DNA from: a virus
DNA length: 64,000 bases
Reading direction: 5' to 3' (one strand)
Virus record (IMG/VR): IMGVR_UViG_3300049215_000481
Coordinates: 1 to 64,000 of that record
Positions 14,889 through 22,565 of this stretch are shown one piece after another (position 1 is the stretch's first letter; each line of letters begins with the position of its first letter). The notes under the pieces were generated by a model. The model was given only the letters and a program-made list of their open reading frames with translations, made no database searches and was not told the DNA's origin. A program made the translations under genes and the position numbers.

Positions 14889-14999
14889 TTATACGGCAAG
14901 CACGAATCTTCCAGGACGAGCAGACGCCCAACCGGCGCAGGCCAGACTCGTCTCTCTGGTCCAGGACAGGACGTCACCTACGAGCAGGCGCCCCGTCAC
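14889..14999 (-). CDS. Possible 36-aa peptide, coupled
   Basis: GTG at 14999 overlaps the TGA of the upstream small frame (GTGA). Reads MTGRLLVGDVLSWTRETSLA. Too short to judge on composition. Confidence 0.3.
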   Translation of the reverse strand: MTGRLLVGDVLSWTRETSLACAGWASARPGRFVLAV

Positions 15000-15148
15000 G
15001 AAAGAGACGACATCAGCATTCCACCCGATAGCGAAGTGAACCACCGAACACCGTCCCCAGTCCCAAGCGCCGCTCGACTGTCCAGCTCACAACGTCCCGC
15101 CTGGTGTCCCAACATCATCTCGAACACCAGGACGAGGAAGCGAGCCAC
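14996..15148 (-). CDS. Possible 50-aa protein
   Basis: GTG at 15148 with AGGTGA upstream; reads MARFLVLVFEMMLGHQ then RCELDSRAALG. A TTCGCTATC-like sequence (15014-15022) lies inside it, 7 rather than 8 bases from an ATG. Supported mainly by the Shine-Dalgarno and the GTGA coupling. Confidence 0.35.
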   Translation of the reverse strand: MARFLVLVFEMMLGHQAGRCELDSRAALGTGDGVRWFTSLSGGMLMSSLS

Positions 15149-15485
15149 CTACTTCACCTAGAACGCAGAGCTTAGTCCCCTACAGGAACCCGAACTCGAA
15201 CCCGAACTCGAACACCAACCCCTGAGCCAAGCCAGCCAAGAGCTGTAGAGCCCACAGGGGAAGGAGCTGACCAAGCGCCTAGGCGAGCAACTGGTCAAGC
15301 GCCTGCGGTGGCCCGGAGGGCCTGGGAGGGGCGATTCGGATACCGCGCGGTCGACGACGCGCGACGCCCAAAAGTGACCCGACGCGTCACCTAGCGCCAG
15401 CTCTGCGCCATCAACGGATGCCCCCTCCGTTGATGCAGCGCCGTTTCTCTCGTCTTTACGCGCATATACGTGCGCACGCACGCGT

Positions 15486-15516
15486 AGGCGCTGCGCAGGC
15501 GCTGCGCAGGCGCTGC
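15486..15516 (+). repeat. Three tandem 11-bp repeats
   Basis: Unit AGGCGCTGCGC at 15486, 15497 and 15508 (last copy partial). Confidence 0.8.
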
Positions 15517-15771
15517 AATCGCGCCGCGTCAACGCCCCGGCTGCAAGCGCCGGGCCACCGCCGCCGGGGATAGTACTACCCGGGGGTGTTTTACGGTAAG
15601 GGGCCCCACTTTTCGAGAACCCGGCGGCTCCGCCTGCCGCAGCTACCCAGTCCCACCCGGCCAGGGATCTCGCCCACCGTCGCCGACCAGGCCCACGGGA
15701 AGCCCCACGAGAGGGACCGACCGCAGGAGCTTGACCAGCCGCGTCGCCACATCTGACGCAGGAGCTGATGC

Positions 15772-15819
15772 AGCAGCTTCTCCAGCAGCTTCTCCAGCAT
15801 CTTCTCCAGCATCTTCACC
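15772..15819 (+). repeat. Four tandem 12-bp repeats
   Basis: Two AGCAGCTTCTCC units followed by AGCATCTTCTCC and AGCATCTTCACC. On the minus strand one frame reads an LEKLLEK-type coil, but no gene start supports it. Confidence 0.8.
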
Positions 15820-16081
15820 GTCCCCGCGCGCGAGCCCCACGCCAGAGGCCCCCACCCACCACCCCGGCGGCACACCCGGGGGTGTCCAAAACGGTTCAGG
15901 GTCCCATCCAGGGTAACCCAGGGCCACGAAGAGGACCCGGGCGCGCGCCGCGAGGCGACACCGGGTGACGGGAGGCGACACCAAGTCCGTTGGACCCCGC
16001 TACTGGAGTAGCCCGCGGGCCGCGCCGCTCCAGAGGTTCCAAGTTTTTTCGGGGGGGCTGGAACATCCGCTCCTGGGGACA

Positions 16082-16090
16082 TTCGCTATC
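16082..16090 (+). promoter_or_regulatory. CGCTAT element, start of the rightward block
   Basis: TTCGCTATC followed by AGCTCTTCAG, the same extension as at 18216. It is 72 bases before the ParB-like ATG, giving a long leader with a GAGGAG Shine-Dalgarno. Confidence 0.55.
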
Positions 16091-16162
16091 AGCTCTTCAG
16101 AACCGCCGGAGAGGCCCCGAGGGGCAGCCGGCACCACCCCGGAATTTTTGAGGAGCCAGATC

Positions 16163-17071
16163 ATGAATCCGAGCACGAACATCCGAGTCAGCCCCTTCCA
16201 GTCCGCCTTCCAGTTCCGCCCCGTCCCGGTCTACACGACCCGGGTCGAGACGATGACGCCCGACCGCGCCCGGTCGCTGCTGGACAACCCGAGCCGCCCG
16301 CAGAACCGCCCCATCACTCCGAGCCAGGTCGAGCTGATCAAGACGGCGGTCCGTCGCGGCGAGTACCGGACGCACGCGCGGGACATCCTCCTGCACTACC
16401 TCTCGGGTGTCCTGCTGGACGGCCAGCACTTCTGCACGGCCGTGGTCGAGCTGGGCGTGCCGGTGAACGTCAAGGTGACGTACGGGATCGAGGAGGACAT
16501 GCTCGCCCGCGACTTCAACAAGCCCCGGAGCCTCGCGGACCAGCTCGGTTTCGCGGACGGCACGCCGGCCTTGACGAACAGGGCCTTCCAGGGGCTGCTC
16601 CGCGCGGTCTTCGCGATGGAGACGGGCCAGAACGCGAACTCGAAGATCACGGTCGGCGAGGCCCACGAGCGCCTCGCGACGATCGGTGAGGAGCACCTCG
16701 CGGCCGTGGTGCCGTACGCGACCCGCGTCCGCTACTCCATCCTCGCCGCCCTCGCCTACCTGCGGCCGACGAACCCGGCCCAGATCGACCGCCTCGCCAA
16801 GATCACGGTGGGCGAGGTGGACCCGGTGACGGACACCGAGATCGCATTCAAGGGCCTCAGCCACAAGTTCAAGACGACGAAGGTCGGCGGCACCTACGCC
16901 GAGGCGCGCCTCACGGTCCGCGGCATCCTCGCGCACCTGCGCGGCGAGAAGCGGAAGCGCCTCCGCATCGAGACCGAGGGCACCTTCCTCCGCGAGGGGG
17001 TCGTGGCCGCCCAGGACCTCCGCCGCCGTGCCGGCGTCGCCCCGTTCGTGTGGCGCGCGACGCAGTCGTAA
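16163..17071 (+). CDS. ParB-like domain protein (302 aa)
   Basis: ATG at 16163 behind GAGGAG. Residues ~75-130 contain GVLLDGQHFCTAVVELG followed by DMLARDFNKPRSLADQLGF, the pattern of phage and actinobacterial ParB/Srx-like DNA-binding or nucleotide-acting proteins. A helical C-terminal half follows. Being first in the rightward early block, next to the candidate origin, it could act in replication or regulation; this is inference. Confidence 0.65.
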   Translation: MNPSTNIRVSPFQSAFQFRPVPVYTTRVETMTPDRARSLLDNPSRPQNRPITPSQVELIKTAVRRGEYRTHARDILLHYLSGVLLDGQHFCTAVVELGVPVNVKVTYGIEEDMLARDFNKPRSLADQLGFADGTPALTNRAFQGLLRAVFAMETGQNANSKITVGEAHERLATIGEEHLAAVVPYATRVRYSILAALAYLRPTNPAQIDRLAKITVGEVDPVTDTEIAFKGLSHKFKTTKVGGTYAEARLTVRGILAHLRGEKRKRLRIETEGTFLREGVVAAQDLRRRAGVAPFVWRATQS

Positions 17072-17088
17072 GAGCGACCGGCGCAGAC

Positions 17089-17122
17089 CAGGCCCCGCAC
17101 TGCCTCACGGTGGTGCGGGCCT
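17089..17122 (+). terminator. Hairpin after the ParB-like gene
   Basis: GGCCCCGCAC and GTGCGGGCC pair around a short loop, followed by TTCGTGCG. It has no T-run, so it may be an attenuator or an mRNA-stabilising hairpin. Confidence 0.4.
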
Positions 17123-17141
17123 TCGTGCGTCTGGGGCGACA

Positions 17142-17150
17142 TTCGCTATC
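17142..17150 (+). promoter_or_regulatory. CGCTAT element
   Basis: TTCGCTATC, 22 bases before the ATG at 17173, with CGGAGG between. Confidence 0.55.
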
Positions 17151-17172
17151 GGCTCCCCGGAGGACACAGACC

Positions 17173-17298
17173 ATGCAGCTCAAGACCGTCGTCACGAAGA
17201 CCAGCACCGAGAACTCCTCGGCCGATCTCGAACCCCGCGGGTACGCCATCGTCGCCGCGGGCCAGGGCAGGCGCGGATTCGCTATCGGCTCTACATGA
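17173..17298 (+). CDS. Small unknown protein (41 aa)
   Basis: ATG at 17173 with a good CGGAGG site. The last codons coincide with the next TTCGCTATC element and its TGA overlaps the next ATG. No homology recognised. Confidence 0.45.
   Translation: MQLKTVVTKTSTENSSADLEPRGYAIVAAGQGRRGFAIGST
17278..17286 (+). promoter_or_regulatory. CGCTAT element inside the 3' end of the 41-aa frame
   Basis: TTCGCTATC, 8 bases before the ATG at 17295. Confidence 0.55.
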
Positions 17299-17732
17299 AC
17301 AAGCTCTCCTGGTTCCCATTCAGTCAGCGCCTCATCGAGTTCGCCCCGAGCCCCCAGGCGGAGGCCGGCGTCCGCGGCAGCGTCACGATCTACGGCGACA
17401 CGTACGAGGCTGTGGCCTACAGCGAGAACGACGCCGTGATCGCCGAGGCCATCTTCACTAACCTCGACGAGGCGAAGAGCTTCGTCGAGAAGCTCGTCAA
17501 CGGCTCCGCCGGCACCCCGCGCCCGACCTTCCCACCCAAGAAGGGTGACGTGTGGGCGTGGGACGGGACGTTCCGAGACACGGAGACGCGCGACGCGCCC
17601 GAGCTGGTCACGTTCACCGGCACCGTCGACATGCACGGCCACTTCGAGTGCACGCACCCGGGCCTCGTCTCGGGGACCTGGGCGAAGGAAGCCTTCTTCG
17701 ACGGGCGCCTCATCCCCGTCCGCTGCGGCTGA
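17295..17732 (+). CDS. Unknown protein (145 aa)
   Basis: ATG at 17295 is 8 bases after TTCGCTATC with no Shine-Dalgarno, so likely leaderless. The C-terminal half (GDVWAWDGTFRDTETRDAPE, then GHFECTHPGLVSGTW) is strand-rich. Function unknown. The TGA stop is itself part of the next element (TGATTCGCTATC). Confidence 0.7.
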   Translation: MNKLSWFPFSQRLIEFAPSPQAEAGVRGSVTIYGDTYEAVAYSENDAVIAEAIFTNLDEAKSFVEKLVNGSAGTPRPTFPPKKGDVWAWDGTFRDTETRDAPELVTFTGTVDMHGHFECTHPGLVSGTWAKEAFFDGRLIPVRCG

Positions 17733-17741
17733 TTCGCTATC
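17733..17741 (+). promoter_or_regulatory. CGCTAT element
   Basis: TTCGCTATC directly after the preceding TGA, 21 bases before the ATG at 17763, with CGGAGG between. Confidence 0.55.
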
Positions 17742-17762
17742 AGCCCTCCGGAGGTCACGAAC

Positions 17763-18215
17763 ATGAACCAGATCCAGAACGCCACCGTCCGCGCCCGCAA
17801 GCTCGGGAAGCTCATCCGCAACGAGGTCGCCGCCGGCAACTTCAAGGTCGACTCCGGCTACCTGGCAGAGTCGTCCCTCACCCGGAAGTGCTACGGCTGC
17901 GCGCTCGCCGCAGCAGCCTACGCGCTGGGGACTCGGCCGAAGCCTGAGGACTCCTACCTCGGCCGCGAAGAGCTTCTCGACACGGTCAGCGCGTGCCCGA
18001 CCGTCAAGATCTCGCGCCGAGAGGCCGCGCAGTTGGAGATGGGCTTCGAGCAGTGGGGCTCCGTCTACACCTGGAGCGAACCCAACGAGACTGGGAACCA
18101 CATGCTCGTGAAGAGCGACACGAGGAACCCGTTCTACCGCCTGGGTGCGCGCCTCCGCGTGGAGCGCGACAAGGCCCGCGCGGCGGCGGCTCGGACTCGG
18201 GCTCGTCGGTCCTGA
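17763..18215 (+). CDS. Unknown protein with a distant DUF6197-like look (150 aa)
   Basis: ATG at 17763, CGGAGG upstream. KCYGCALAAAAYALG recalls the Cys/Ala-rich core of the two clearer DUF6197-like proteins downstream. The C-terminus is Arg/Ala-rich. Confidence 0.65.
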   Translation: MNQIQNATVRARKLGKLIRNEVAAGNFKVDSGYLAESSLTRKCYGCALAAAAYALGTRPKPEDSYLGREELLDTVSACPTVKISRREAAQLEMGFEQWGSVYTWSEPNETGNHMLVKSDTRNPFYRLGARLRVERDKARAAAARTRARRS

Positions 18216-18224
18216 TTCGCTATC
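18216..18224 (+). promoter_or_regulatory. CGCTAT element
   Basis: TTCGCTATC overlapping the preceding TGA stop, 19 bases before the ATG at 18244, with AGGAGG between. Confidence 0.55.
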
Positions 18225-18243
18225 AGCTCTTCAGGAGGACACG

Positions 18244-18615
18244 ATGAACACCGTCAAGACACTCGAACGCGCCACGCGGCTCTCTCGCCGTATCAACCAC
18301 AACAAGGGCCAGATGTACCGCGGCGGTACGCCGTCGAGGCCCCAGTCCTGCTGCGCAATCGGGCTCCTTCACCTCGCCAGCTCCGGCAAGGCCGACGGGC
18401 CGTTGACCGGGAACCTGATGAAGCCCGACGTGCGCGAGGCAGTTGCGCTCGCGAAGGTCGTCGCGTTCGAGGACGAGAACTACTACTACGAGCCCTCCCT
18501 CTACCGCTGGAACGACCGACCGAGGACGGAGAAGAAGGACGTCGTCCAGGTCATCGACGCGGCCTACGTCCTGGCTCTGCAGGAGCAGGGCATCGAGCCC
18601 GAGGACGTCCTCTAG
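18244..18615 (+). CDS. DUF6197-like protein, copy 1 (123 aa)
   Basis: ATG at 18244 with AGGAGG. Pattern: N-terminal helix (TRLSRRINHNKGQMY), SCCAIGLLHLAS, then WNDRPRTEKKDVVQVIDAAY. The combination of a Cys core and a WND(x)P motif followed by a helix matches the DUF6197-like family common in phages. A paralogue lies at 20827. Function unknown. Confidence 0.7.
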   Translation: MNTVKTLERATRLSRRINHNKGQMYRGGTPSRPQSCCAIGLLHLASSGKADGPLTGNLMKPDVREAVALAKVVAFEDENYYYEPSLYRWNDRPRTEKKDVVQVIDAAYVLALQEQGIEPEDVL

Positions 18616-18619
18616 CCCG

Positions 18620-18816
18620 ATGAAATTTTTGTCGGGGGGAGCCGGAAGCGCTGCAGCCGGCTCTGCGTCACGTGGGGTGAAGGCCGCTGGGCGTTCCACC
18701 TCTTCGTCGATCGCGAGTACTAGGCCTGGGGGCACGTCGTAGAGAACGGCGACGTGCCCGAGTACACGCTCGACATCTGGGGTCTCGGCCCTCTCTTCCA
18801 GGTCATCAGGGCCTGA
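18620..18816 (+). pseudogene. Decayed small gene with an in-frame TAG
   Basis: One frame reads LCVTWGEGRWAFHLFVDREY, then TAG at 18721-18723, then AWGHVVENGDVPEYTLDIWG and GLGPLFQVIRA to a TGA at 18814. Codon use is gene-like on both sides of the TAG. The only nearby ATG (18620) is in another frame, so both an indel and a nonsense change are needed. Amber suppression is an alternative reading. Confidence 0.5.
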
Positions 18817-18825
18817 TTCGCTATC
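18817..18825 (+). promoter_or_regulatory. CGCTAT element
   Basis: TTCGCTATC, 8 bases before the ATG at 18834. Confidence 0.6.
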
Positions 18826-18833
18826 AGCCCACC

Positions 18834-19376
18834 ATGGACTGCAAAGCAGAGAAGTGGTGGAGAGTGGTGTTCCCCTTCCCCGACGACGCGGACGGGACGC
18901 ACATCAAGACGCACGTCGTCCCGGACAGCCTGCTGCAGCCGCTGCTCGCTGACCTGAAGGCCCGCTACCAGCAGGACCCGCACGAGGTCGTCGAGCAACC
19001 CGACTACTGGGTGGACTACGGCGGGATGGCGGTGGGCGGCGAGCCCGAGATCTCGACCGAGGTCGCCGGCCTCAAGGTCGAAATGAAGGTCCACTTCTTC
19101 GACGGCTTCCTCAGGGCGCTGAAGAACAGCAAGCCGCGCCGCTTCGCCGACGGCCCCGAGTACGTCAAGCACCACGCCTGGTTCCTGTGCCTGGTGCTCA
19201 CTCTGGAGCAGGAGGACGAGCTGCACCAGAAGCTCGCGGTGCAGTCGGACGAAGCCCACCGGCTCGACGACGAGTTCATGGACCGGCTCAAGCCCGTGGT
19301 GGCCGAGCTGAAGAAGAACCCGCACCTGCACATGAACGACCTGCCGGTGCGCCCGGTCGAGCCGGTAGGGAACTGA
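18834..19376 (+). CDS. Unknown protein (180 aa)
   Basis: ATG at 18834, leaderless-type start (8 bases after the element). Mixed alpha/beta N-terminus (WWRVVFPFPDD) and a helical C-terminal region (LTLEQEDELHQKLAVQSDEA). The stop shares a base with the next ATG. No family recognised. Confidence 0.7.
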   Translation: MDCKAEKWWRVVFPFPDDADGTHIKTHVVPDSLLQPLLADLKARYQQDPHEVVEQPDYWVDYGGMAVGGEPEISTEVAGLKVEMKVHFFDGFLRALKNSKPRRFADGPEYVKHHAWFLCLVLTLEQEDELHQKLAVQSDEAHRLDDEFMDRLKPVVAELKKNPHLHMNDLPVRPVEPVGN

Positions 19377-19840
19377 TGAACGTCCACGGCATCGTCCTGA
19401 TGGGCGACCTCCTCGCGCCGTACAACACGATCGACGTCGGTGGCCTGGAGAACATCGGGCACTTCATCGCTCGCGGCGAGGTGTGGTCCAGCGACAGGGA
19501 CAGGAACAACCTCGACTCCATCCTCGGCCGCATCCTGGACGCGAAGATCGTCCTCACGTCGAACGACTGTAGGTCCGATTCGGACCGCGCGCTGCTCGAC
19601 GTCGCGCGCGGCCAGCCGTTCGTCCGGGCCAGCGTCGAGATCTACAAGTCGAAGGCCGACCTGGTGGCCGTCCTCCTGAAGGGCCTGCGCTGGTCAGCGT
19701 GGGGCACCGCGCTCGAAAAGACCGACGACCCAGTCGCACGCCACATGCACGTCCACCGGTATGCGCTCCACGGCATCAACGTCGAAGCCGCCCGCCTCCA
19801 CGAGGTGTCTCCGTACCGACTGTTCCCGGGGCTTGGCTGA
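19376..19840 (+). CDS. Unknown protein (154 aa)
   Basis: TGATG-coupled to the previous gene. No domain recognised. Confidence 0.65.
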   Translation: MNVHGIVLMGDLLAPYNTIDVGGLENIGHFIARGEVWSSDRDRNNLDSILGRILDAKIVLTSNDCRSDSDRALLDVARGQPFVRASVEIYKSKADLVAVLLKGLRWSAWGTALEKTDDPVARHMHVHRYALHGINVEAARLHEVSPYRLFPGLG

Positions 19841-19857
19841 CGAGCTGATCGAGCTGA

Positions 19858-19866
19858 TTCGCTATT
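19858..19866 (+). promoter_or_regulatory. CGCTAT element
   Basis: TTCGCTATT, 8 bases before the ATG at 19875. Confidence 0.55.
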
Positions 19867-19874
19867 CGCTCCAC

Positions 19875-20156
19875 ATGAACAAGAAAGCTGTCGCTGGCTT
19901 CTTCCTGGCCCTGACCCTCGTCGTCACTACGGTCTGCTGCCTGAACGACCCCGTGTCGACGCAGCCGACCAACAACGCCCACGTGCCCGTGTCGCTGCTC
20001 TTCGAGCACGACGGGTGTAAGGTGTTTCGGTTCACCGACGGCCAGTACGCGCGCTACTTCGCGCTCGGCACCTGCGGCGACGCCTCGGTCTCGCACGTCG
20101 AGAGCTGCGGCAAGAACTGCTCGCGCCCGGTCGAAGTGCCGTCGGTGAACAAGTGA
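19875..20156 (+). CDS. Phage lipoprotein, DUF4884-like (93 aa)
   Basis: A basic-hydrophobic signal peptide ends in a lipobox-like TTVC around residue 21. The mature part has FEHDGCKVFRFTDGQYARYF and a Cys-rich tail (SCGKNCSRP), matching the DUF4884-like small phage lipoproteins. It should be anchored in a host membrane; superinfection exclusion or surface masking is possible but not shown. Leaderless-type start; the stop overlaps the next GTG. Confidence 0.7.
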   Translation: MNKKAVAGFFLALTLVVTTVCCLNDPVSTQPTNNAHVPVSLLFEHDGCKVFRFTDGQYARYFALGTCGDASVSHVESCGKNCSRPVEVPSVNK

Positions 20157-20809
20157 AGACCATCTACCTCGCCAACCCGTACGGCTTCTCGCCGACCCAG
20201 CGGGCCGCGCTCCTCCCGCCCATCATCGGCGCGCTGGAGAAGATGGGCTTCGAGGTGTGGGAGCCCTTCTCTCGCTGCTCGTCCGCCGACTTCACGCGGC
20301 CCGAGTGGGTTCGCGAGGTTGGCCAGCAGTGCCTCAGCGACGTGCGGAACGCGGACGCCATCTTCGCCATTGTGAACGGCTGTCCGCCCGACGAGGGCGT
20401 GATGTTCGAGCTGGGCTACGCCGTCGCGCTCGGGAAGCCCTTCTTCCTCTTCCGGGACGACTTCCGGAAGTGCACCGACAGCAACGAGCTGCCTCTCAAC
20501 CTCATGGCGTTCGTCGGCCTGCAGAACCACGAGGACTGGCGAGCGCGGTACTTCACCTCGCTCAACGACCTCAACGACAAGCGGAAGCAGCTCTACGCCT
20601 TCGCGCCCCGACAGAGGCCCGAGCCGGCCGCCGGCCAGTGGTGGCGATTCCCGGGCGAGCGCCCGTACCGGCTCACGCGCAGGTACCACGACGACCTCGA
20701 CTGGTGCTGCGAGCACGAGCCGGGCGCCGACGACGGCCTGATGTACGACTCCGACTTCCAGGACCCGCGCGTCATCTACTGCGGCGACGGCGAAACGCCC
20801 AGCGAGTGA
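20153..20809 (+). CDS. Nucleoside 2-deoxyribosyltransferase-like protein (218 aa)
   Basis: GTG start at 20153 coupled to the lipoprotein stop. Residues 4-95 carry the family signature: IYLANPYGF, ADAIFAIVNG, and DEGVMFELGYAVALGKPFF with the expected catalytic glutamate near residue 86. Family members cleave or exchange the N-glycosidic bond of deoxynucleosides or their monophosphates. The C-terminal ~100 residues are unassigned. It lies among other nucleotide/ADP-ribose genes. Confidence 0.85.
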   Translation: MKTIYLANPYGFSPTQRAALLPPIIGALEKMGFEVWEPFSRCSSADFTRPEWVREVGQQCLSDVRNADAIFAIVNGCPPDEGVMFELGYAVALGKPFFLFRDDFRKCTDSNELPLNLMAFVGLQNHEDWRARYFTSLNDLNDKRKQLYAFAPRQRPEPAAGQWWRFPGERPYRLTRRYHDDLDWCCEHEPGADDGLMYDSDFQDPRVIYCGDGETPSE

Positions 20810-20818
20810 TTCGCTATC
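20810..20818 (+). promoter_or_regulatory. CGCTAT element
   Basis: TTCGCTATC overlapping the preceding stop, 8 bases before the ATG at 20827. Confidence 0.6.
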
Positions 20819-20826
20819 AGACCACC

Positions 20827-21207
20827 ATGAGCACTCAAGTCGGATACGCACTGAGGCGCGCGGCGCAGATCGCAGAGCGCCTCGACCACTGCAAGGGTCT
20901 GATGTTCGTCCGAGACCGCGACAAGCGACCGGTCTCCTGCTGCACCATCGGAGCCGTCCAGCTCGCTTGCTTCGACCTCGATCTGGATGCCTCGGTGTTC
21001 AAACGTGCGCTCCAGCACCTCTACCTGATGAAGCCGGAGTTCAACGGCGAGATCGGCATCTGGAACGACAAGCCAGAGACCAGGAAGGACGACGTCGTCG
21101 CGCTCCTCCGGCAGGCGGCCGACGACCTCGATCCGCCGGTGACGCAGGCGTCGCGCGAGACGGCCGCGATGGTCGCGCAGCTCACCCGCAAGTGGCCGGT
21201 GAAGTGA
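20827..21207 (+). CDS. DUF6197-like protein, copy 2 (126 aa)
   Basis: Same layout as the 18244 protein: RRAAQIAERLDHCKG, VSCCTIGAVQLA, then WNDKPETRKDDVVALLRQAA. Leaderless-type start. The stop shares one base with the next ATG. Confidence 0.7.
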   Translation: MSTQVGYALRRAAQIAERLDHCKGLMFVRDRDKRPVSCCTIGAVQLACFDLDLDASVFKRALQHLYLMKPEFNGEIGIWNDKPETRKDDVVALLRQAADDLDPPVTQASRETAAMVAQLTRKWPVK

Positions 21208-21413
21208 TGCTCGCCGTCTACGTCGTCGTGGGCTTCCTCGTGTTCGGCATCGCGGCGCTGCTGTGGATGCTCTTCATCAACTCCGTCGGCGGGGACCTGA
21301 ACATCGCGTTCGCGCCCTGGATGCTCTTCTGCGTCGTCTGCTGGGGGATCGCGTGGGTCGCGAAGCAGCCGTTCCGCGCGATTCGCTATCTGGCCTCCAG
21401 GAGTAACCGATGA
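21207..21413 (+). CDS. Small two-helix membrane protein (68 aa)
   Basis: TGATG-coupled to copy 2. Two hydrophobic helices separated by a short loop, basic C-terminus inside. The next gene's TTCGCTATC element lies within its last codons. Confidence 0.65.
   Translation: MLAVYVVVGFLVFGIAALLWMLFINSVGGDLNIAFAPWMLFCVVCWGIAWVAKQPFRAIRYLASRSNR
21382..21390 (+). promoter_or_regulatory. CGCTAT element inside the 3' end of the membrane gene
   Basis: TTCGCTATC, 19 bases before the ATG at 21410, with CAGGAG between. Confidence 0.55.
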
Positions 21414-21958
21414 ACGTCAAGGCCCTGATCGCTCAGCGCGACGAAGGCATTCTCCACCAGTTCCTGTTCTTCTGGGGCCACCACGGCAAGAAGGACGGCG
21501 CCGTCGGCAAGGAGTGCCTCTCGCAGTGGTACCCCGCCCCGTTCCAGTTCGCGGGTGAGACGTACCCGACGGCCGAGCACTTCATGATGGTCTGGAAGGC
21601 TCGCACGTTCGGCGACGAGGCGACGGCGAAGAGGGTCTTCGCAGACCCGAGCCCGGAGACCGCGAAGTTCTGCGGGCGCGCCGTCCAGGGCTTCAACGAC
21701 GAGAAGTGGAACCAGTGCAAGTTCCAGATCGTCGTCACCGGCAGTTTCGCCAAGTTCAGCAAGAACCCCGCGCTGCGCGAGTTCCTCCTCAGCACCGGCG
21801 ACAAGGTGCTCGTCGAGGGGAGTCCGCACGACAGAATCTGGGGCATCGGCATGAGAGGCGACCTAAACCCGGATTCATTCGACCCGCGCAAGTGGCGCGG
21901 CGAGAACCTGCTCGGGTTCGCGCTGATGGAAGCGCGCCGGATGATCCGCGCGCAGTAA
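21410..21958 (+). CDS. NADAR-domain protein (YbiA-like, 182 aa)
   Basis: Full-length NADAR/DUF1768 fold: FLFFWGHHG, WYPAPFQF, TYPTAEHFMMVWKA, and VLVEGSPHDRIWGIGM near the C-terminus. NADAR enzymes are N-glycosidases acting on ADP-ribose-type or riboflavin-precursor substrates, and some remove ADP-ribose from guanine in nucleic acids. Beside NAMPT-like and PRPP-synthetase-like genes, a role in NAD+/ADP-ribose handling or counter-defence is attractive. Confidence 0.88.
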   Translation: MNVKALIAQRDEGILHQFLFFWGHHGKKDGAVGKECLSQWYPAPFQFAGETYPTAEHFMMVWKARTFGDEATAKRVFADPSPETAKFCGRAVQGFNDEKWNQCKFQIVVTGSFAKFSKNPALREFLLSTGDKVLVEGSPHDRIWGIGMRGDLNPDSFDPRKWRGENLLGFALMEARRMIRAQ

Positions 21959-22090
21959 CAGTCTTCGGTCCCAGTCGAGGCACAGGACCCGCGGGTAGCT
22001 CCCGCCTCAGGGTTCGATTCCCTCCGTGGTTTGGACAGAGCCGGTTCGAGTCCGGCACTTCGACGTTGGCGGCACGGCGCCGGGACCACT
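21959..22090 (+). other. Non-coding stretch with two tRNA T-arm-like hairpins
   Basis: Contains a perfect GCGGG/CCCGC hairpin, AGGG-TTCGATT-CCCT and GCCGG-TTCGAGT-CCGGC, both with tRNA T-loop sequences. No complete acceptor stem can be paired, so these may be tRNA remnants or tRNA-like RNA. Confidence 0.3.
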
Positions 22091-22099
22091 TTCGCTATT
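22091..22099 (+). promoter_or_regulatory. CGCTAT element
   Basis: TTCGCTATT, 8 bases before the ATG at 22108. Confidence 0.55.
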
Positions 22100-22107
22100 A
22101 GGACCAC

Positions 22108-22353
22108 ATGAAGAAGCTCCCAAAGCTCACCGAGGACCTGCTGAACGAACCGATCCACAACCTCGGCACCGTCTCGAAGTCCGTGAAGCTCACGTGGCAC
22201 ATGGACGGAGGCGTGGAGCCGATCACCGGCAAGCCTCACCAGCACCTCGCAGCGTGCGTGCTCCAGAACATGAACCTCTGGACGCGCGAAGGCGGCTACG
22301 AGGTCGCCCTGTCACTCAGCCTCGACGGCTGCGACGTCAACGAGCTGCCGTGA
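22108..22353 (+). CDS. Unknown protein (81 aa)
   Basis: Leaderless-type start; stop overlaps the next GTG. No motif recognised. Confidence 0.65.
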   Translation: MKKLPKLTEDLLNEPIHNLGTVSKSVKLTWHMDGGVEPITGKPHQHLAACVLQNMNLWTREGGYEVALSLSLDGCDVNELP

Positions 22354-22565
22354 CGATCGCCCGCGCCTTCGTAGTGGCCTGCGTCTCCCTCGCGGTCCTC
22401 GTGCTCGCCCTGTCGGACGACAACGTCGTGTCGACCGAGGCGTGCTACCAGGCCATCCACGAGGTCGAGGAGGGCTGCAAGAAGGAGCTGCGCGCCTGCG
22501 ACGAGCGCGCCTACCAGAACTACAACCGCGGCTGGAGCAACGCCGCGATGAACACCTGCCCATGA
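22350..22565 (+). CDS. Small exported or anchored Cys-containing protein (71 aa)
   Basis: GTG start at 22350 coupled by GTGA. The first ~22 residues form a signal or anchor helix; the rest carries several cysteines (EACYQ, EGCKK, RACDE). Probably periplasmic. The stop overlaps the next ATG. Confidence 0.6.
   Translation: MTIARAFVVACVSLAVLVLALSDDNVVSTEACYQAIHEVEEGCKKELRACDERAYQNYNRGWSNAAMNTCP

Larger units (their letters stand above)
15149..16081. other. Repeat-rich divergent intergenic region, candidate origin
   Basis: About 930 bases without a convincing gene, between the leftward block and the rightward block. It holds two 12-bp GAACCCGAACTC repeats (~15188-15211), three 11-bp AGGCGCTGCGC repeats (15486-15516), four 12-bp repeats of AGCAGCTTCTCC or AGCATCTTCTCC (15772-15819) and GC palindromes near 15590. 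Strand switch plus short tandem repeats would suit an origin or a packaging/regulatory site. Confidence 0.45.

Noticed and set aside
15158-15532. A 124-codon minus-strand frame in the divergent region
   Set aside because: Composition is Ser/Arg/Gly-rich without any domain or ribosome site; covers tandem repeats.
15481-15819. CRISPR array
   Set aside because: The repeats are 11-12 bp and directly tandem with no unique spacers.
15591-16082. Minus-strand frame with an LEKLLEK-type repeat
   Set aside because: The repeat is a DNA tandem repeat read in one frame; flanking sequence looks non-coding and no start or ribosome site supports it.
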